This document shows positions 1 through 8,409 of a stretch of 64,000 nucleotides of DNA, piece by piece; positions within the stretch are counted from its first letter, which is position 1; each line of letters opens with the position of its first letter. The translations under genes were made by a program, and so were the position numbers. The DNA comes from G963665185 sp963665185 (GTDB taxonomy: Bacteria; Desulfobacterota; Desulfovibrionia; Desulfovibrionales; Desulfovibrionaceae), in the NCBI GenBank assembly GCA_963665185.2, contig CAXXPO010000027.1:124001-188000 (forward strand). Reading direction: 5' to 3'. Below the pieces are notes generated by a model. That model was given only the letters and a program-made list of their open reading frames with translations, was not told where the DNA came from and did no database searches.

Positions 1-516
1 CACCATGACAGCGGCCATGCGCTGCCTGATCCCCATGTATGGCTTTCCCCGCCCCTGGTCCGTATCATGGCCGAAACCGTACGCGACGCGCTGATAGCCG
101 CCGATCCCGCCAACAGCGCCCGGTACCACGCCGGATACGCCGCGCTCTGCCGCGAGATCGGAACACTGGACGCGGACATTCTGGATATCATGGCCAAGGC
201 CGATGCGTCCGGCGGCACGTTCTTCATCTTCCATCCCTCGTTCGGTTACTTTGCCAGGGACTACGGGCTGCACCAGCAGGCCGTTGAAATCGGAGGCAAG
301 GACCCCGGCCCCCGCGATCTGGAAAAGCTTATTTCGCTTGCCAAGGAACAAAGGGTAAAGGTCATCTTCACGGCGCCGCAGTTTTCCAAGCGCAGCGCCC
401 AGACCATTGCCCAGGCCATCGGCGGAACCGTGGAGGTGGCCAATCCCCTGGCAGCCGATTGGGCTGCGAATCTGCGCGATATCGCCAGCGCCTTTTCCAG
501 AGCCGCAGCCAAATAG
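1..516 (+). CDS. znuA: Zinc ABC transporter substrate-binding protein, C-terminal part
   Basis: This is the C-terminal part of a periplasmic metal-binding protein (SBP_bac_9/ZnuA family); the gene starts outside the window and is open from base 1. The first residues contain DPHVWLSPP, the family's signature with a metal-ligand His, and IFHPSFGYFARDYGL holds a second conserved His. The last codon is followed directly by the start of the ATPase gene, and the permease follows, so this is a three-gene zinc (possibly manganese) importer in which this protein captures the ion and delivers it to the permease. Zinc rather than manganese is inferred from family resemblance only. Confidence 0.88.
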   Translation, partial: HHDSGHALPDPHVWLSPPLVRIMAETVRDALIAADPANSARYHAGYAALCREIGTLDADILDIMAKADASGGTFFIFHPSFGYFARDYGLHQQAVEIGGKDPGPRDLEKLISLAKEQRVKVIFTAPQFSKRSAQTIAQAIGGTVEVANPLAADWAANLRDIASAFSRAAAK

Positions 517-1362
517 ATGGTGACGGCCCTGCATTCCCAAGAGCGGAAGGATGCCCGGATTCCGGTCATTTCCCTGTCCGGCGTGACTTTTGGCTACAAT
601 GGCCAGCCAGCCTTGGAAAACGTCAGCCTGGACGTGTACAAAGGGGATTTCCTGGCAGTGATAGGTCCCAATGGCGGCGGCAAGACCACCATGCTCAAAA
701 TCATGGCCGGCCTGCTGCCACCGGGTGCAGGGGAAGTCCGGGTACTGGGATCGGCGCCCGGCGACGCGGCCCGGCATATCGGGTACGTGCCGCAGCATGT
801 GAACGTGGCTCCGGGATTCCCCATTTCCGTTCTGGACACCGTGCTTCTGGGGCTGGTCGGTCCCGGACGGCGGGGCTGGCGGTTCGACTCGGCCGAGCAT
901 ATACAGGCACGCAAGGCCTTGGCTCAGGTGGATCTGGCCGGAGCGGAACGGTTTCAGTTCGCGGAACTTTCCGGGGGACAGAAGCAAAGGGCGCTCATAG
1001 CCCGCGCCCTGGTCAGCCAGCCGCAGATCATGCTGCTGGACGAACCCACGGCCAATGTGGACCCGCAGGGCAAGTTCTGCCTGTACGAACTGCTGGCCGA
1101 ACTCTCGGCCCTGCGCACGGTGGTGGCCGTAAGCCACGACGTGAGCCTGCTGAGCATGCGGGTGAGCTGCGTGGCCTGCGTGAACCGGCAGTTGGCCTTC
1201 AGCCCCACGCCCAGCCTGACTCCGGCCATGACCAGCCTGCTCTACGGAACGCACGACAAAACCTGCGACATCAGCCCGTTTCTGCGCACCATGGAGGACC
1301 ACTTCGCCTCGCCGGACAAAATCACCGCCCCGAAAACACTCACGTCGGAAAAATCAAAATGA
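517..1362 (+). CDS. znuC: Zinc ABC transporter ATP-binding protein
   Basis: This 281-residue ATPase would energise zinc import through the permease encoded next. Walker A (GPNGGGKTT, about residue 50), the ABC signature LSGGQKQR, Walker B (IMLLDEPTAN) and the switch His in AVSHDVSLL are all visible. The start ATG immediately follows the znuA stop codon, and the stop overlaps the permease start as ATGA, so the three genes are translationally coupled. The extension of about 60 residues after the switch region, containing CVACVNRQ, is usual in this family. No Zur box can be judged because the promoter lies outside the window. Confidence 0.92.
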   Translation: MVTALHSQERKDARIPVISLSGVTFGYNGQPALENVSLDVYKGDFLAVIGPNGGGKTTMLKIMAGLLPPGAGEVRVLGSAPGDAARHIGYVPQHVNVAPGFPISVLDTVLLGLVGPGRRGWRFDSAEHIQARKALAQVDLAGAERFQFAELSGGQKQRALIARALVSQPQIMLLDEPTANVDPQGKFCLYELLAELSALRTVVAVSHDVSLLSMRVSCVACVNRQLAFSPTPSLTPAMTSLLYGTHDKTCDISPFLRTMEDHFASPDKITAPKTLTSEKSK

Positions 1363-2177
1363 CGGACATATTGTCTTTCGCCTTCATGCAGAATGCGCTG
1401 GTCGCCAGCCTTCTGGCCTCCATTGCCTGCGGCGTGATCGGCTCCCTGGTGGTGATCAACCGCATGGTCTTTCTGGCCGGTGGCGTGGCCCACACCGCTT
1501 ACGGAGGCGTGGGGCTGGCGTTTTTCCTGGGCCTGCCCGTGCTGCCCTGCACGCTGGGATTCACCGCGCTCGCCTCCGTGGGCATGAGCTGGGCCACCCG
1601 GCGCCGATCCGACCGCAACGACACGATCATCGGCCTGATGTGGGCCGCGGGCATGGCCTTCGGCATCATCCTGCTGGACCTGACTCCCGGCTACAACGTG
1701 GACCTGATGAGCTTTCTGTTCGGCTCCATACTGGCCGTGCCTGCCGCTGACCTATGGGTCATGGCGGCCATGGACGTGGTGACCCTGGCCATTGTACTGC
1801 ACTATTACAACGCCTTCCTGTCCATGTCCTTTGACCGCGAATTCGCCCGATCCAGGGGAATTCCCGTGACCTTTCTGCATTTTCTGCTGCCCCTGCTCAT
1901 CAGCCTGTCCATCGTCATGATCATCCGGGTGGTGGGACTTATCCTGGTCATCGCCCTGCTCACGGTTCCGGCGCATCTGGCCGAACGCTGGTCGTCCTCG
2001 CTTAAGGCCATGATGCTCTGGGCCACGCTGCTGAACCTCGCATTCTGCCTGGGCGGGCTGGCTGCCTCGTATTGGTTCAACCTCACCTCCGGCGCAACCA
2101 TCATCGCCTTTTCCGTGGTCTTCTTCTGCCTGGCCATTGGGATTGAAAACATCCGGCGCAAAATCATTTCCCAATAA
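1359..2177 (+). CDS. znuB: Zinc ABC transporter permease
   Basis: This 272-residue ABC-3 family permease has about eight hydrophobic segments along its whole length. The start chosen is the ATG in the ATGA overlap with znuC (MTDILSFAFMQNALVA), which gives the normal family length; the frame stays open further upstream inside znuC, but that extension is not coding. Conserved family segments include FLAGGVAHTAYGG after the second membrane segment. It forms the membrane channel of the importer with znuC and znuA. A strong hairpin lies 10 bases after the stop. Confidence 0.9.
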   Translation: MTDILSFAFMQNALVASLLASIACGVIGSLVVINRMVFLAGGVAHTAYGGVGLAFFLGLPVLPCTLGFTALASVGMSWATRRRSDRNDTIIGLMWAAGMAFGIILLDLTPGYNVDLMSFLFGSILAVPAADLWVMAAMDVVTLAIVLHYYNAFLSMSFDREFARSRGIPVTFLHFLLPLLISLSIVMIIRVVGLILVIALLTVPAHLAERWSSSLKAMMLWATLLNLAFCLGGLAASYWFNLTSGATIIAFSVVFFCLAIGIENIRRKIISQ

Positions 2178-2187
2178 AACAAACTGA

Positions 2188-2233
2188 AAAGTCCACCCCA
2201 GCGTATTTCCCGATACGTTGGGGTGGACTTTTT
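2188..2233. terminator. Bidirectional terminator between znuB and the FapA-like gene
   Basis: A 20-bp stem (2188-2207 with 2214-2233, one G-T wobble) around a 6-base loop starts with AAAA and ends with a T run, so it can terminate transcription arriving from either side. It follows znuB on the plus strand and lies beyond the end of the convergent minus-strand gene. Its apex, GCGTAT...ATACG, is shared with the neighbouring dispersed repeat, so the terminator appears to have been built from a truncated copy of that repeat. Confidence 0.85.
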
Positions 2234-2398
2234 TGCGGCAATACAGGCAGCAGGCCTTTTTCAGCGAAAGCGCAGGGTGCCCAAAAAGGTTCGAAAGCAA
2301 GACGCAAGGAAAATACAAGACCCCAGCGTATTTCCTGATACGCAAGGGGTTGAATTTTCCGCAGCAACGCAGCTGTCGGGCCTTTTTCAGCAACCTCA
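2188..2398. repeat. Two adjacent copies of the dispersed palindromic repeat (first truncated)
   Basis: A partial copy (2188 to about 2265, ending CCTTTTTCAGC) is followed by a complete diverged copy (2273-2398). The complete copy begins CAGGGTGCCCAAAAA and ends CTTTTTCAGCAACCTCAG, and both copies contain CCCCAGCGTATTTCC at their centre. The same architecture recurs at 12560, 23130, 55509, 59131 and 63869 in this window. The full copy runs into the stop codon of the FapA-like gene. Confidence 0.75.
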
Positions 2399-4420
2399 GA
2401 GGCCGTAGACCACAATCTTCCTCTGGTCGGGATCCCAAAATATCTGACTGTTGTGAATGGGCGAAACCACGGGCATGCTCTGCCCTGCGGCCTTGATGCG
2501 CGTACCGGGATAAATGGTCCCGGGGACACGGATCTTGATGCGGTGCAGCTCGAGAAGGGACTTTTCCGCCAGTTCGGCCAGGGAACGTCCCACCTGCCGA
2601 TACCGCGTCCGTGTGACGTCGCGCAGGGAAATAAGTTTTTCCACGGCCTGGCGTTTGTCCGGCGGGGTTTTTCGCAAAATCTTGCGGGAGTCTTCCTCCT
2701 CTCCCAGGGCGATATCCAGCTTTTTGAGCCGGGCGGCCAGTTCCCTTTTTTCCTTGACCAGGGGGCGGGTCTGCGCGTCCTCCCGGCTGATGGCCAGCAC
2801 CGTGTTCACCCCCATGGGCGTGCCTATTTCAAAGGCCTCGATGCCCTCGCCCGAAACGATGGTTCCCCCGCGGATCTTTCCCCGCTCCTCGGCCACGATA
2901 ACCCTGCCCTTGGCCCGGACCAGACTGGCCGTAATGTTGCTGGCCATGACCACCTCGCCGCCCGAAACAATCCGGGCATTGTTGGCGAACTGGGCCATGA
3001 CGTTGCCGCGTGCGGCCACGCCCCCGCCCTTTTTCATGAGCAGACCGCCGCCCACTTCCACGCTGCCCCCGGCCCGGATGAGAGCGTTTTCCACCACGCC
3101 CTCCACAATGACGCTTTCCGGCGCGCTGACAGCGAAGCTGGTCCGCACCGTACCCGATATCCGCACCGAACCGTTGGGTACGCGGATATTCCCGGTATTG
3201 AAATCCACATCCCCGTTCACTTCCAAAAGCTCGGAAATGCTGATGACGTCGTTTTCACGCAGGATCAGGCCGTCCATCTTGGCCCGGAACAGGATGGACG
3301 GGGCAACCGCTTCGATTTCCGAACCGTGTTCTTCCGGGGCGGAATCCGGGGGCAAAGGATCTTCCGGATCCGGCCCTGCATCCAGCTCTATGGCCTCCAC
3401 CCCGCGTCCGGGAGTCACGCGCAACGGAACCCCGTCGCGAGCCGGAATGGATGCGCCATGCACGTCCACTCCGGGTTTTCCCTTGGTGGGAGGATGCAGC
3501 AGGGCGATATCCGCCCCTTCGTTGGCGGAAGGAGAAAACCCACGCTCACGATAGTCTATCCGCCCCCCCGCCACCTTGGTTCCGGTGAGGCTGCGCTGAG
3601 CCACAAGCATTTCCAGACGCCCGTCGAGACCATGGACCGGGCGGATGCCCCGCACCATGACCACGTTTTCCACGGAATGGCCTGTTTTTTCAGCCTGCCT
3701 GAGCGCGTTTTCTATGTCCTGGCGCAAAGGCTTCAGGGCCAGCTTCATGAAACCGAGCATCTCCTCGATCCGGTCCGCCGTTATAGCCTCGCCCAAGAAA
3801 TCCCTGGCAAACAGCGTCCCCACAATCTCGACCTTGCCCGGCGACGTGCCCAGCAACAAGCGCACGGACAACTTGTGTCCTTCCAGCACGGGCAGACCGT
3901 AAAACAAGGCCCGGACCTCATTGCTGTCCGGGTCAACATAACAACCGTCGTCTTCACTGGTTTCGATTTGCCGGGGGGGATCGGCCCGGGAAGGAACAAT
4001 GGGTTCGCCGTCAATACCAAGGCCGGGCAGGGGTTGGCGGGCCGAGTGGATGATGCCTATGACCTGCCCAGGAAAGGCGGGAAAATTCCAGTCTCCGAAT
4101 TTTTCCATCCGGGCGTCACGGGCATTGACCGGTTTTTCCCCCTGGGCAATGACCAAAGTCTTGACGCTTTTGCCTTCCTTGAGCCGCTCAATGGCCTTGA
4201 GTGCGTTCTCCGTGACCAAAGGGACCCGGACCCCGGATTCGCGCAACATGCGCTCCAGGGATTCCAGGCTCAAAGGAGCGCCGCCCTCGCTTTCCGGCGT
4301 GTACCGGCTGATGCCGACCTTGATGCCGTCCTTGGAACCGCAAAAACGTACATGGGCGTCTACAAGGGCGGGAGCAGCCTTGGCGAGGGACTCGGGCAGG
4401 GTGGAATCGTTGTCAGCCAT
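2396..4420 (-). CDS. FapA/DUF342 family protein
   Basis: This is a 674-residue cytoplasmic protein of the FapA (flagellar assembly protein A, DUF342) family. The central part is a right-handed beta-helix of short repeats such as VRISGTVRTSF, VIVEGVVENAL and VEVGGGLLMKKGGGV; the C-terminal part has a charged coiled coil around KEKRELAARLKKLD and the family ending. Family members are linked to flagellar or polar surface functions, but the biochemical role is poorly defined. The start MADNDSTLPESL gives a normal length. A long open frame antisense to it is a codon-bias shadow. It may share a transcript with the lysozyme-like gene upstream at 4538-5656. Confidence 0.8.
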   Translation of the reverse strand: MADNDSTLPESLAKAAPALVDAHVRFCGSKDGIKVGISRYTPESEGGAPLSLESLERMLRESGVRVPLVTENALKAIERLKEGKSVKTLVIAQGEKPVNARDARMEKFGDWNFPAFPGQVIGIIHSARQPLPGLGIDGEPIVPSRADPPRQIETSEDDGCYVDPDSNEVRALFYGLPVLEGHKLSVRLLLGTSPGKVEIVGTLFARDFLGEAITADRIEEMLGFMKLALKPLRQDIENALRQAEKTGHSVENVVMVRGIRPVHGLDGRLEMLVAQRSLTGTKVAGGRIDYRERGFSPSANEGADIALLHPPTKGKPGVDVHGASIPARDGVPLRVTPGRGVEAIELDAGPDPEDPLPPDSAPEEHGSEIEAVAPSILFRAKMDGLILRENDVISISELLEVNGDVDFNTGNIRVPNGSVRISGTVRTSFAVSAPESVIVEGVVENALIRAGGSVEVGGGLLMKKGGGVAARGNVMAQFANNARIVSGGEVVMASNITASLVRAKGRVIVAEERGKIRGGTIVSGEGIEAFEIGTPMGVNTVLAISREDAQTRPLVKEKRELAARLKKLDIALGEEEDSRKILRKTPPDKRQAVEKLISLRDVTRTRYRQVGRSLAELAEKSLLELHRIKIRVPGTIYPGTRIKAAGQSMPVVSPIHNSQIFWDPDQRKIVVYGL

Positions 4421-4537
4421 GGATTATTCAATCGCTTGCAAAAAGGAACGAAGATATACCGCTGCACAACCCCCGAAAGAAAATACGCTATGCCGCTCCA
4501 CATGTAAAACAGCTTGTCAGGCAGTCGAACGTAAACC

Positions 4538-5656
4538 CTACGCCTGGTTCTGGTCGTATTCCAGCATGGCCAGGGCCATTTCCCGTTCCTTGCCAAACCG
4601 AGAAGCCACGGCCTTTTGCACGTTTTTGGTCGAACCGTCGAACTGCCCGGCCCTCAGGTCGTAGACCTTTTCTATAAGCCCCTTGAACATCCCCGCCATA
4701 TCGCCGGACCTTCCTCCGCCCAAACCGCCTTCAAGATTGCCGAGCATGCCCAGGGCCTTCTCGAAGATGGACGAGGCGCCGCCCGCTCCATGCTGGATGG
4801 CCGTGGAAAAAAGCACTTCCTTGACGGCCGGGGGAATGGTTCCCTCGGCCACGCCAAGGGAAGCCAGGACATTCTTCAGGGCCGGCTGGTAATGGCTGCC
4901 CTGGACAAATTCGCTTTGCAGCTTTTCAAAGGCCTGTGGCGCAGACTTGGCAATCTCCCGCCAGGCATCGGGCATGCCGCCCGAAGTGGAGCCCGTGTTG
5001 GCTGGACCTGCCGTGGCCAGCCGGCTGGCCCATTCGGGATTCTTGTCGCTGAGAAAATTGATGAAATCCTTGACCACACCCTGGGCTGAAGACAGCTGGA
5101 ACATGCCGTAGGACGTGCCGCCCATGCGGTCGAAGCCGATGGCCCCCACCCCGTCGGTTCCCGATTCGAAATACCTGGAAAGTTCGCCCAGGATCTCGCC
5201 AACCCCCTGAGCTCCCGCTCCGGTGGTCTGCGTCATGGACTGTCCAGGATTCCGGCTGTCGTTTTTTTGGCTGTCCGTCTCGCCGCTGGCGCTGACCTGC
5301 GCTGCCTGCTGCGCTGCCGCCTGGGGCTGTGACGCCTGCTGCATCTGGTTGAGCGTGGTCATGAGCATGTTCATCTGCATCTTGTCCAGGGACATCCCGC
5401 CCATTCCGCCGCCGAAAAAGCCGTCACTATTTTTGTCCGATCCGCCCGAACCAAGCTCCAAGGCCTGATTCACCAGGGACAGTTCCATGCTCTCGCTCAA
5501 TGCGGCCAGGGTTTTGGAAAAATCCTGCCCCGTGCCCATGCCCGCCTGGAGCAGGTTGGGCATACCCGAATCCATACCGGGCTGTCGGGTTTCCGTCATC
5601 TTCTGAAGGGTATTCAAAACCTGGCTGATGCCTGATATACTTGGATTAAATCCCAT
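4538..5656 (-). CDS. Putative lysozyme-like cell-wall hydrolase with disordered N-terminal half
   Basis: A 372-residue protein. The start MGFNPSISG is preceded by an AGGTG ribosome-binding site. Residues 1 to about 140 are low-complexity, rich in Gly, Met, Gln, Ala and Ser, and look disordered. The second half contains FDRMGGTSYGMFQLSS and later FVQGSHYQP, a pattern resembling lysozyme-like peptidoglycan hydrolases found with VgrG or phage structural proteins. No signal peptide is visible. It lies upstream of the FapA-like gene in the same direction, so a role in flagellar or cell-envelope assembly is possible. The enzymatic assignment rests on motif resemblance only. Confidence 0.5.
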   Translation of the reverse strand: MGFNPSISGISQVLNTLQKMTETRQPGMDSGMPNLLQAGMGTGQDFSKTLAALSESMELSLVNQALELGSGGSDKNSDGFFGGGMGGMSLDKMQMNMLMTTLNQMQQASQPQAAAQQAAQVSASGETDSQKNDSRNPGQSMTQTTGAGAQGVGEILGELSRYFESGTDGVGAIGFDRMGGTSYGMFQLSSAQGVVKDFINFLSDKNPEWASRLATAGPANTGSTSGGMPDAWREIAKSAPQAFEKLQSEFVQGSHYQPALKNVLASLGVAEGTIPPAVKEVLFSTAIQHGAGGASSIFEKALGMLGNLEGGLGGGRSGDMAGMFKGLIEKVYDLRAGQFDGSTKNVQKAVASRFGKEREMALAMLEYDQNQA

Positions 5657-5757
5657 AACAACACCTCGCTTGCCTGCGGACTGCACAGAACAATGCAAGC
5701 GATATGCCGAAAAAAAGGGCGGACAGCGTCCGCCCCGCCCATCCCGTGAAAAACCTC

Positions 5758-6771
5758 TCAGTCGAAACTGTAGCCAATGGTCATCATGATTTTTTCATCC
5801 CATTTGACCTTGCCGGATGCGGGTTTGTTGTTCCAGTCGTAATTGTACTGCAAGGCGGTGAACAGGTTCTCCGTAACCGGAAAACGCAGGCCGGATCGGG
5901 TCTGCCAGATGTATTCGCTGCTGTTTTCCAGACTCAGAAAGCCGTTCTGGGAATGAAAGATCTGAACGTATTTTCTGTACACCCACCAACTGAAATCCAC
6001 TTTCCATTGTCCGGCCGCGAAATCACGGTTTTCACCCTGTTCAAAATATTCCCAGACATAGGCTGGCCCTGCCTGAACGGTCAGGTTGAGGCGGTCGCCC
6101 TTGAAGATGTCGTAACCAAGCCCCGCGCCCACGGACGAACGCAAGTCCAGATCCTGGAACTCGTCATGCTTGAACTGGGTGTTGGCATTGATGAACATGC
6201 GCTCCGTCAGGTAGCGGTCATATCCCGGCTCTATGCGCCAGTTGTAGGCGTTGCGCGACCCCTTGTCCTCGCCCCAGTTGAATTCACCGGCCAGATTGTA
6301 CCTGTTTTTGCCTTTTTGCGCCGAAACCCCGCCCTGAAAAGCCACGTTCGCCTTGTTGGTGTTGCCCGACTGCTTGTTGAAGCCCACCGAGACGCCGCCT
6401 TTCACATCCCATTCACCATACGGAGTATTGATGGACGCCACATCGTCCACCTTGAGATTCCTCCACTCCTCCCCGGCGGGCTGGACTGCCACATGCCCTG
6501 CCGTGTCCGCCACCGCCGGCCCGCGGACCGTTGTCCGGTCCTTGAGATACACGTCCAGCGGCGTTTCGCTTTCCAGGCTTGAGACCTCTCCCCACTTGAT
6601 TTTCACGGTTCCGGCATACGATGTCTTCAGGTGCAGCACACCCTTTTTCATCCGCACCACCTCTCCGCTGAGGCGGTCGCCGTTTTTCAGGTGCACCATG
6701 GCCGCATGAACAGTTCCGGCCATTGCCAATCCCACAAGCAACACCGCAAAAATCACCAACTTGCGCAACAT
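5758..6771 (-). CDS. DUF481 family outer-membrane beta-barrel protein
   Basis: A 337-residue exported protein with a clear signal peptide (MLRKLVIFAVLLVGLAM, cleavage after VHA). After an N-terminal region with LKNGDRLSGEVVRMKKG, an SH3-like motif seen in several exported proteins, the remainder is a series of alternating beta strands ending in GYSFD with a terminal aromatic-acidic pair, as in DUF481 (YdiY-like) outer-membrane proteins. Function in this family is not well established; salt or acid induction is reported for some members. The start codon lies three bases after a run of ten G residues that doubles as the ribosome-binding site (see 6775-6784). Confidence 0.75.
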   Translation of the reverse strand: MLRKLVIFAVLLVGLAMAGTVHAAMVHLKNGDRLSGEVVRMKKGVLHLKTSYAGTVKIKWGEVSSLESETPLDVYLKDRTTVRGPAVADTAGHVAVQPAGEEWRNLKVDDVASINTPYGEWDVKGGVSVGFNKQSGNTNKANVAFQGGVSAQKGKNRYNLAGEFNWGEDKGSRNAYNWRIEPGYDRYLTERMFINANTQFKHDEFQDLDLRSSVGAGLGYDIFKGDRLNLTVQAGPAYVWEYFEQGENRDFAAGQWKVDFSWWVYRKYVQIFHSQNGFLSLENSSEYIWQTRSGLRFPVTENLFTALQYNYDWNNKPASGKVKWDEKIMMTIGYSFD

Positions 6772-6774
6772 ATT

Positions 6775-6784
6775 CCCCCCCCCC
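6775..6784 (-). promoter_or_regulatory. G10 tract acting as ribosome-binding region of the DUF481 gene
   Basis: On the coding strand ten consecutive G residues, preceded by an eight-T run, end three bases before the DUF481 start codon. This G run is the only purine stretch in the position of a Shine-Dalgarno sequence. Homopolymers of this length commonly vary by slipped-strand mispairing, so the initiation rate may be phase-variable. Sequencing error in the run length is an alternative. Confidence 0.5.
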
Positions 6785-6947
6785 AAAAAAAATTTACAAA
6801 AGGCGAAGCGGAGCATACCCACCCACAGCCCGCTTGCAAAGGGACTTTTGAAAAAAACGGCGGGCCCGGAAAAAGTACTTTGCCCTCCTCCACTAAAGAA
6901 TGCGGTAAAACGACCGATCAGAGAACCAAGGTCACGGGAGGAAAATT

Positions 6948-7463
6948 GTGAAAGGTGCTGGAAACCTTGAACACGTATCCGAAATCAGCCACGCGCTGGG
7001 CCTTGCACTTGGCCTGCGCAGGACGGATCTCGATGACCTCCGCCTCTGCGCGACGTTTCACGACATCGGCAAGGCCACGGTTCCGATGGGCATACTGTTC
7101 AAACCGGGACCGCTTACGGAAGGGGAGTGGGTCCTCATGCGCCGCCACACCTGGCATGGGGCCCATATACTCCAGACCGGACGGGTATCCGCGCATGCCA
7201 GCCTCGTCGCCTTGACCCACCACGAAAAATGGAACGGCAGCGGCTACCCGTTCGGTCTGCACCGCGACTCCATCCCCCTGTTTTCGCGCATCGTGGCCAT
7301 CGCCGACGTCTACGACGCCCTTCGCAGCCCTCGCGCCTACAAGCCCGCATTTTCCCTGCAAAAGACTCTCAGGCATCTGCGGCGCCAACGGGGGAAATAT
7401 TTCGACCCGCGCCTGCTCGACCTTTTCTTCCACCTGCTGCCCACCCTGCCCTCCCTGCAATAG
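6948..7463 (+). CDS. Stand-alone HD-GYP domain protein
   Basis: A 171-residue protein that is almost only an HD-GYP domain. The start is a GTG behind a strong GGGAGGA site. FHDIGKATVP supplies the HD pair, and THHEKWNGSGYPFGL supplies HHE and the GYP motif, so c-di-GMP phosphodiesterase activity is plausible. The usual N-terminal sensory or receiver region is absent and the protein begins at HVSEISHALG, the first helix of the domain. It may therefore be a minimal enzyme or a degraded remnant; the intact metal-binding motifs favour a working enzyme. Confidence 0.8.
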   Translation: MKGAGNLEHVSEISHALGLALGLRRTDLDDLRLCATFHDIGKATVPMGILFKPGPLTEGEWVLMRRHTWHGAHILQTGRVSAHASLVALTHHEKWNGSGYPFGLHRDSIPLFSRIVAIADVYDALRSPRAYKPAFSLQKTLRHLRRQRGKYFDPRLLDLFFHLLPTLPSLQ

Positions 7464-7535
7464 GGTTGCCTCGGACCGCAACCTGCGGTTACCATCCTTC
7501 CGTCCCATTCTCATTTTCAACGCAACGGGGAACAT

Positions 7536-8378
7536 ATGAGCACCACGCCCGCCTCTCCGAATGTCCTGGACATCAGCCCGGATCAGCTTCGGGAGCTGCT
7601 CGACACGCGGCCGGAAAGCACCTTCACCATAGTGGACGTACGCACAGACGGCGAATACGCCAAGGGGCACATTCCCGGAGCCAAGCACCTGCCCATCACG
7701 CAGCTTCCGGCCAGACTGGGTGAACTCAACCCCGAACTCGACACCATCTTCCATTGCCACAGCGGGGTGCGCTCCCGCCGGGCCGCCCACATGGCCCTGG
7801 ATTCAGGAATGTTTTCCGGACAGGTTCATGATTTCGGCGCAGGCATTGTGGGATGGAGCGGACAGACCCTGCCTCAGAAACCGCCGCTCAAAGATTTCTT
7901 CGACCCGGACGACACCCCCGAACAGGCCATGCGCAAGGCCCTGGAACTGGAAAAGGGAGCCTGGAACTTTTACAGCGGATTGCTGCGCCACGGTCCTGGC
8001 GGACCGTCCTGCGGATTACTGAAGCAGCTTGCGCGGGCCAAACGGGAACAGGCCCGCACCCTGTACAACGAACTCGGACGCAAACGGCCCGCAGACCGGC
8101 CAGAATTTGAACTCTTTTTTGATGAATTGCCGGGAGAAATGCTGCAAAGCGGCGATCCGGTCTACTTTCTGTCCCAATGGGCCAGCGTTTCGCGCATCGA
8201 CTGCCTCAACTCCGCGGAAGTGGCCCTGGAACTGGAATATCGGGGATACGACCTGTACAAGAACATGGCCTCGGCCTGCCCAAGGCCGGAAGTGGAAAAG
8301 GCCTTCACCATGCTGGCCCATGCCCAGCGGGAAAACATTTCCGCGATCGAAAACTTCATGGGCCAACACGCCCGATAG
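7536..8378 (+). CDS. Rhodanese domain fused to ferritin-like domain
   Basis: A 280-residue two-domain protein. Residues about 10-110 form a rhodanese (sulfurtransferase) domain with VDVRTDGEYAKGHIPGA and the active-site loop HCHSGVRS carrying the catalytic Cys. Residues about 130-275 are helical with spaced Glu/His residues (ALELEKGAWNFY, LARAKREQARTLY, ALELEYRGYDLYKN, LAHAQRENISAIENF), matching a rubrerythrin/ferritin-like diiron four-helix bundle. The combination suggests a role in sulfur trafficking with peroxide or oxidative-stress protection. The start follows a GGGGAA site. Fusions of this type occur in sulfate reducers and related anaerobes. Confidence 0.8.
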   Translation: MSTTPASPNVLDISPDQLRELLDTRPESTFTIVDVRTDGEYAKGHIPGAKHLPITQLPARLGELNPELDTIFHCHSGVRSRRAAHMALDSGMFSGQVHDFGAGIVGWSGQTLPQKPPLKDFFDPDDTPEQAMRKALELEKGAWNFYSGLLRHGPGGPSCGLLKQLARAKREQARTLYNELGRKRPADRPEFELFFDELPGEMLQSGDPVYFLSQWASVSRIDCLNSAEVALELEYRGYDLYKNMASACPRPEVEKAFTMLAHAQRENISAIENFMGQHAR

Positions 8379-8409
8379 GTCGGATGGGAAAAAGAGAGAG
8401 TGGACGGGT

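Noticed and set aside
459..1358. N-terminal extension of the znuB frame through znuC
   Set aside because: The ATG in the ATGA overlap gives the correct family length; the extension lies inside znuC.
2453..4507. 684-codon open frame antisense to the FapA-like gene
   Set aside because: The opposite strand encodes a recognisable FapA/DUF342 protein; GC-rich codon bias keeps the antisense frame open, and its translation has no domain.
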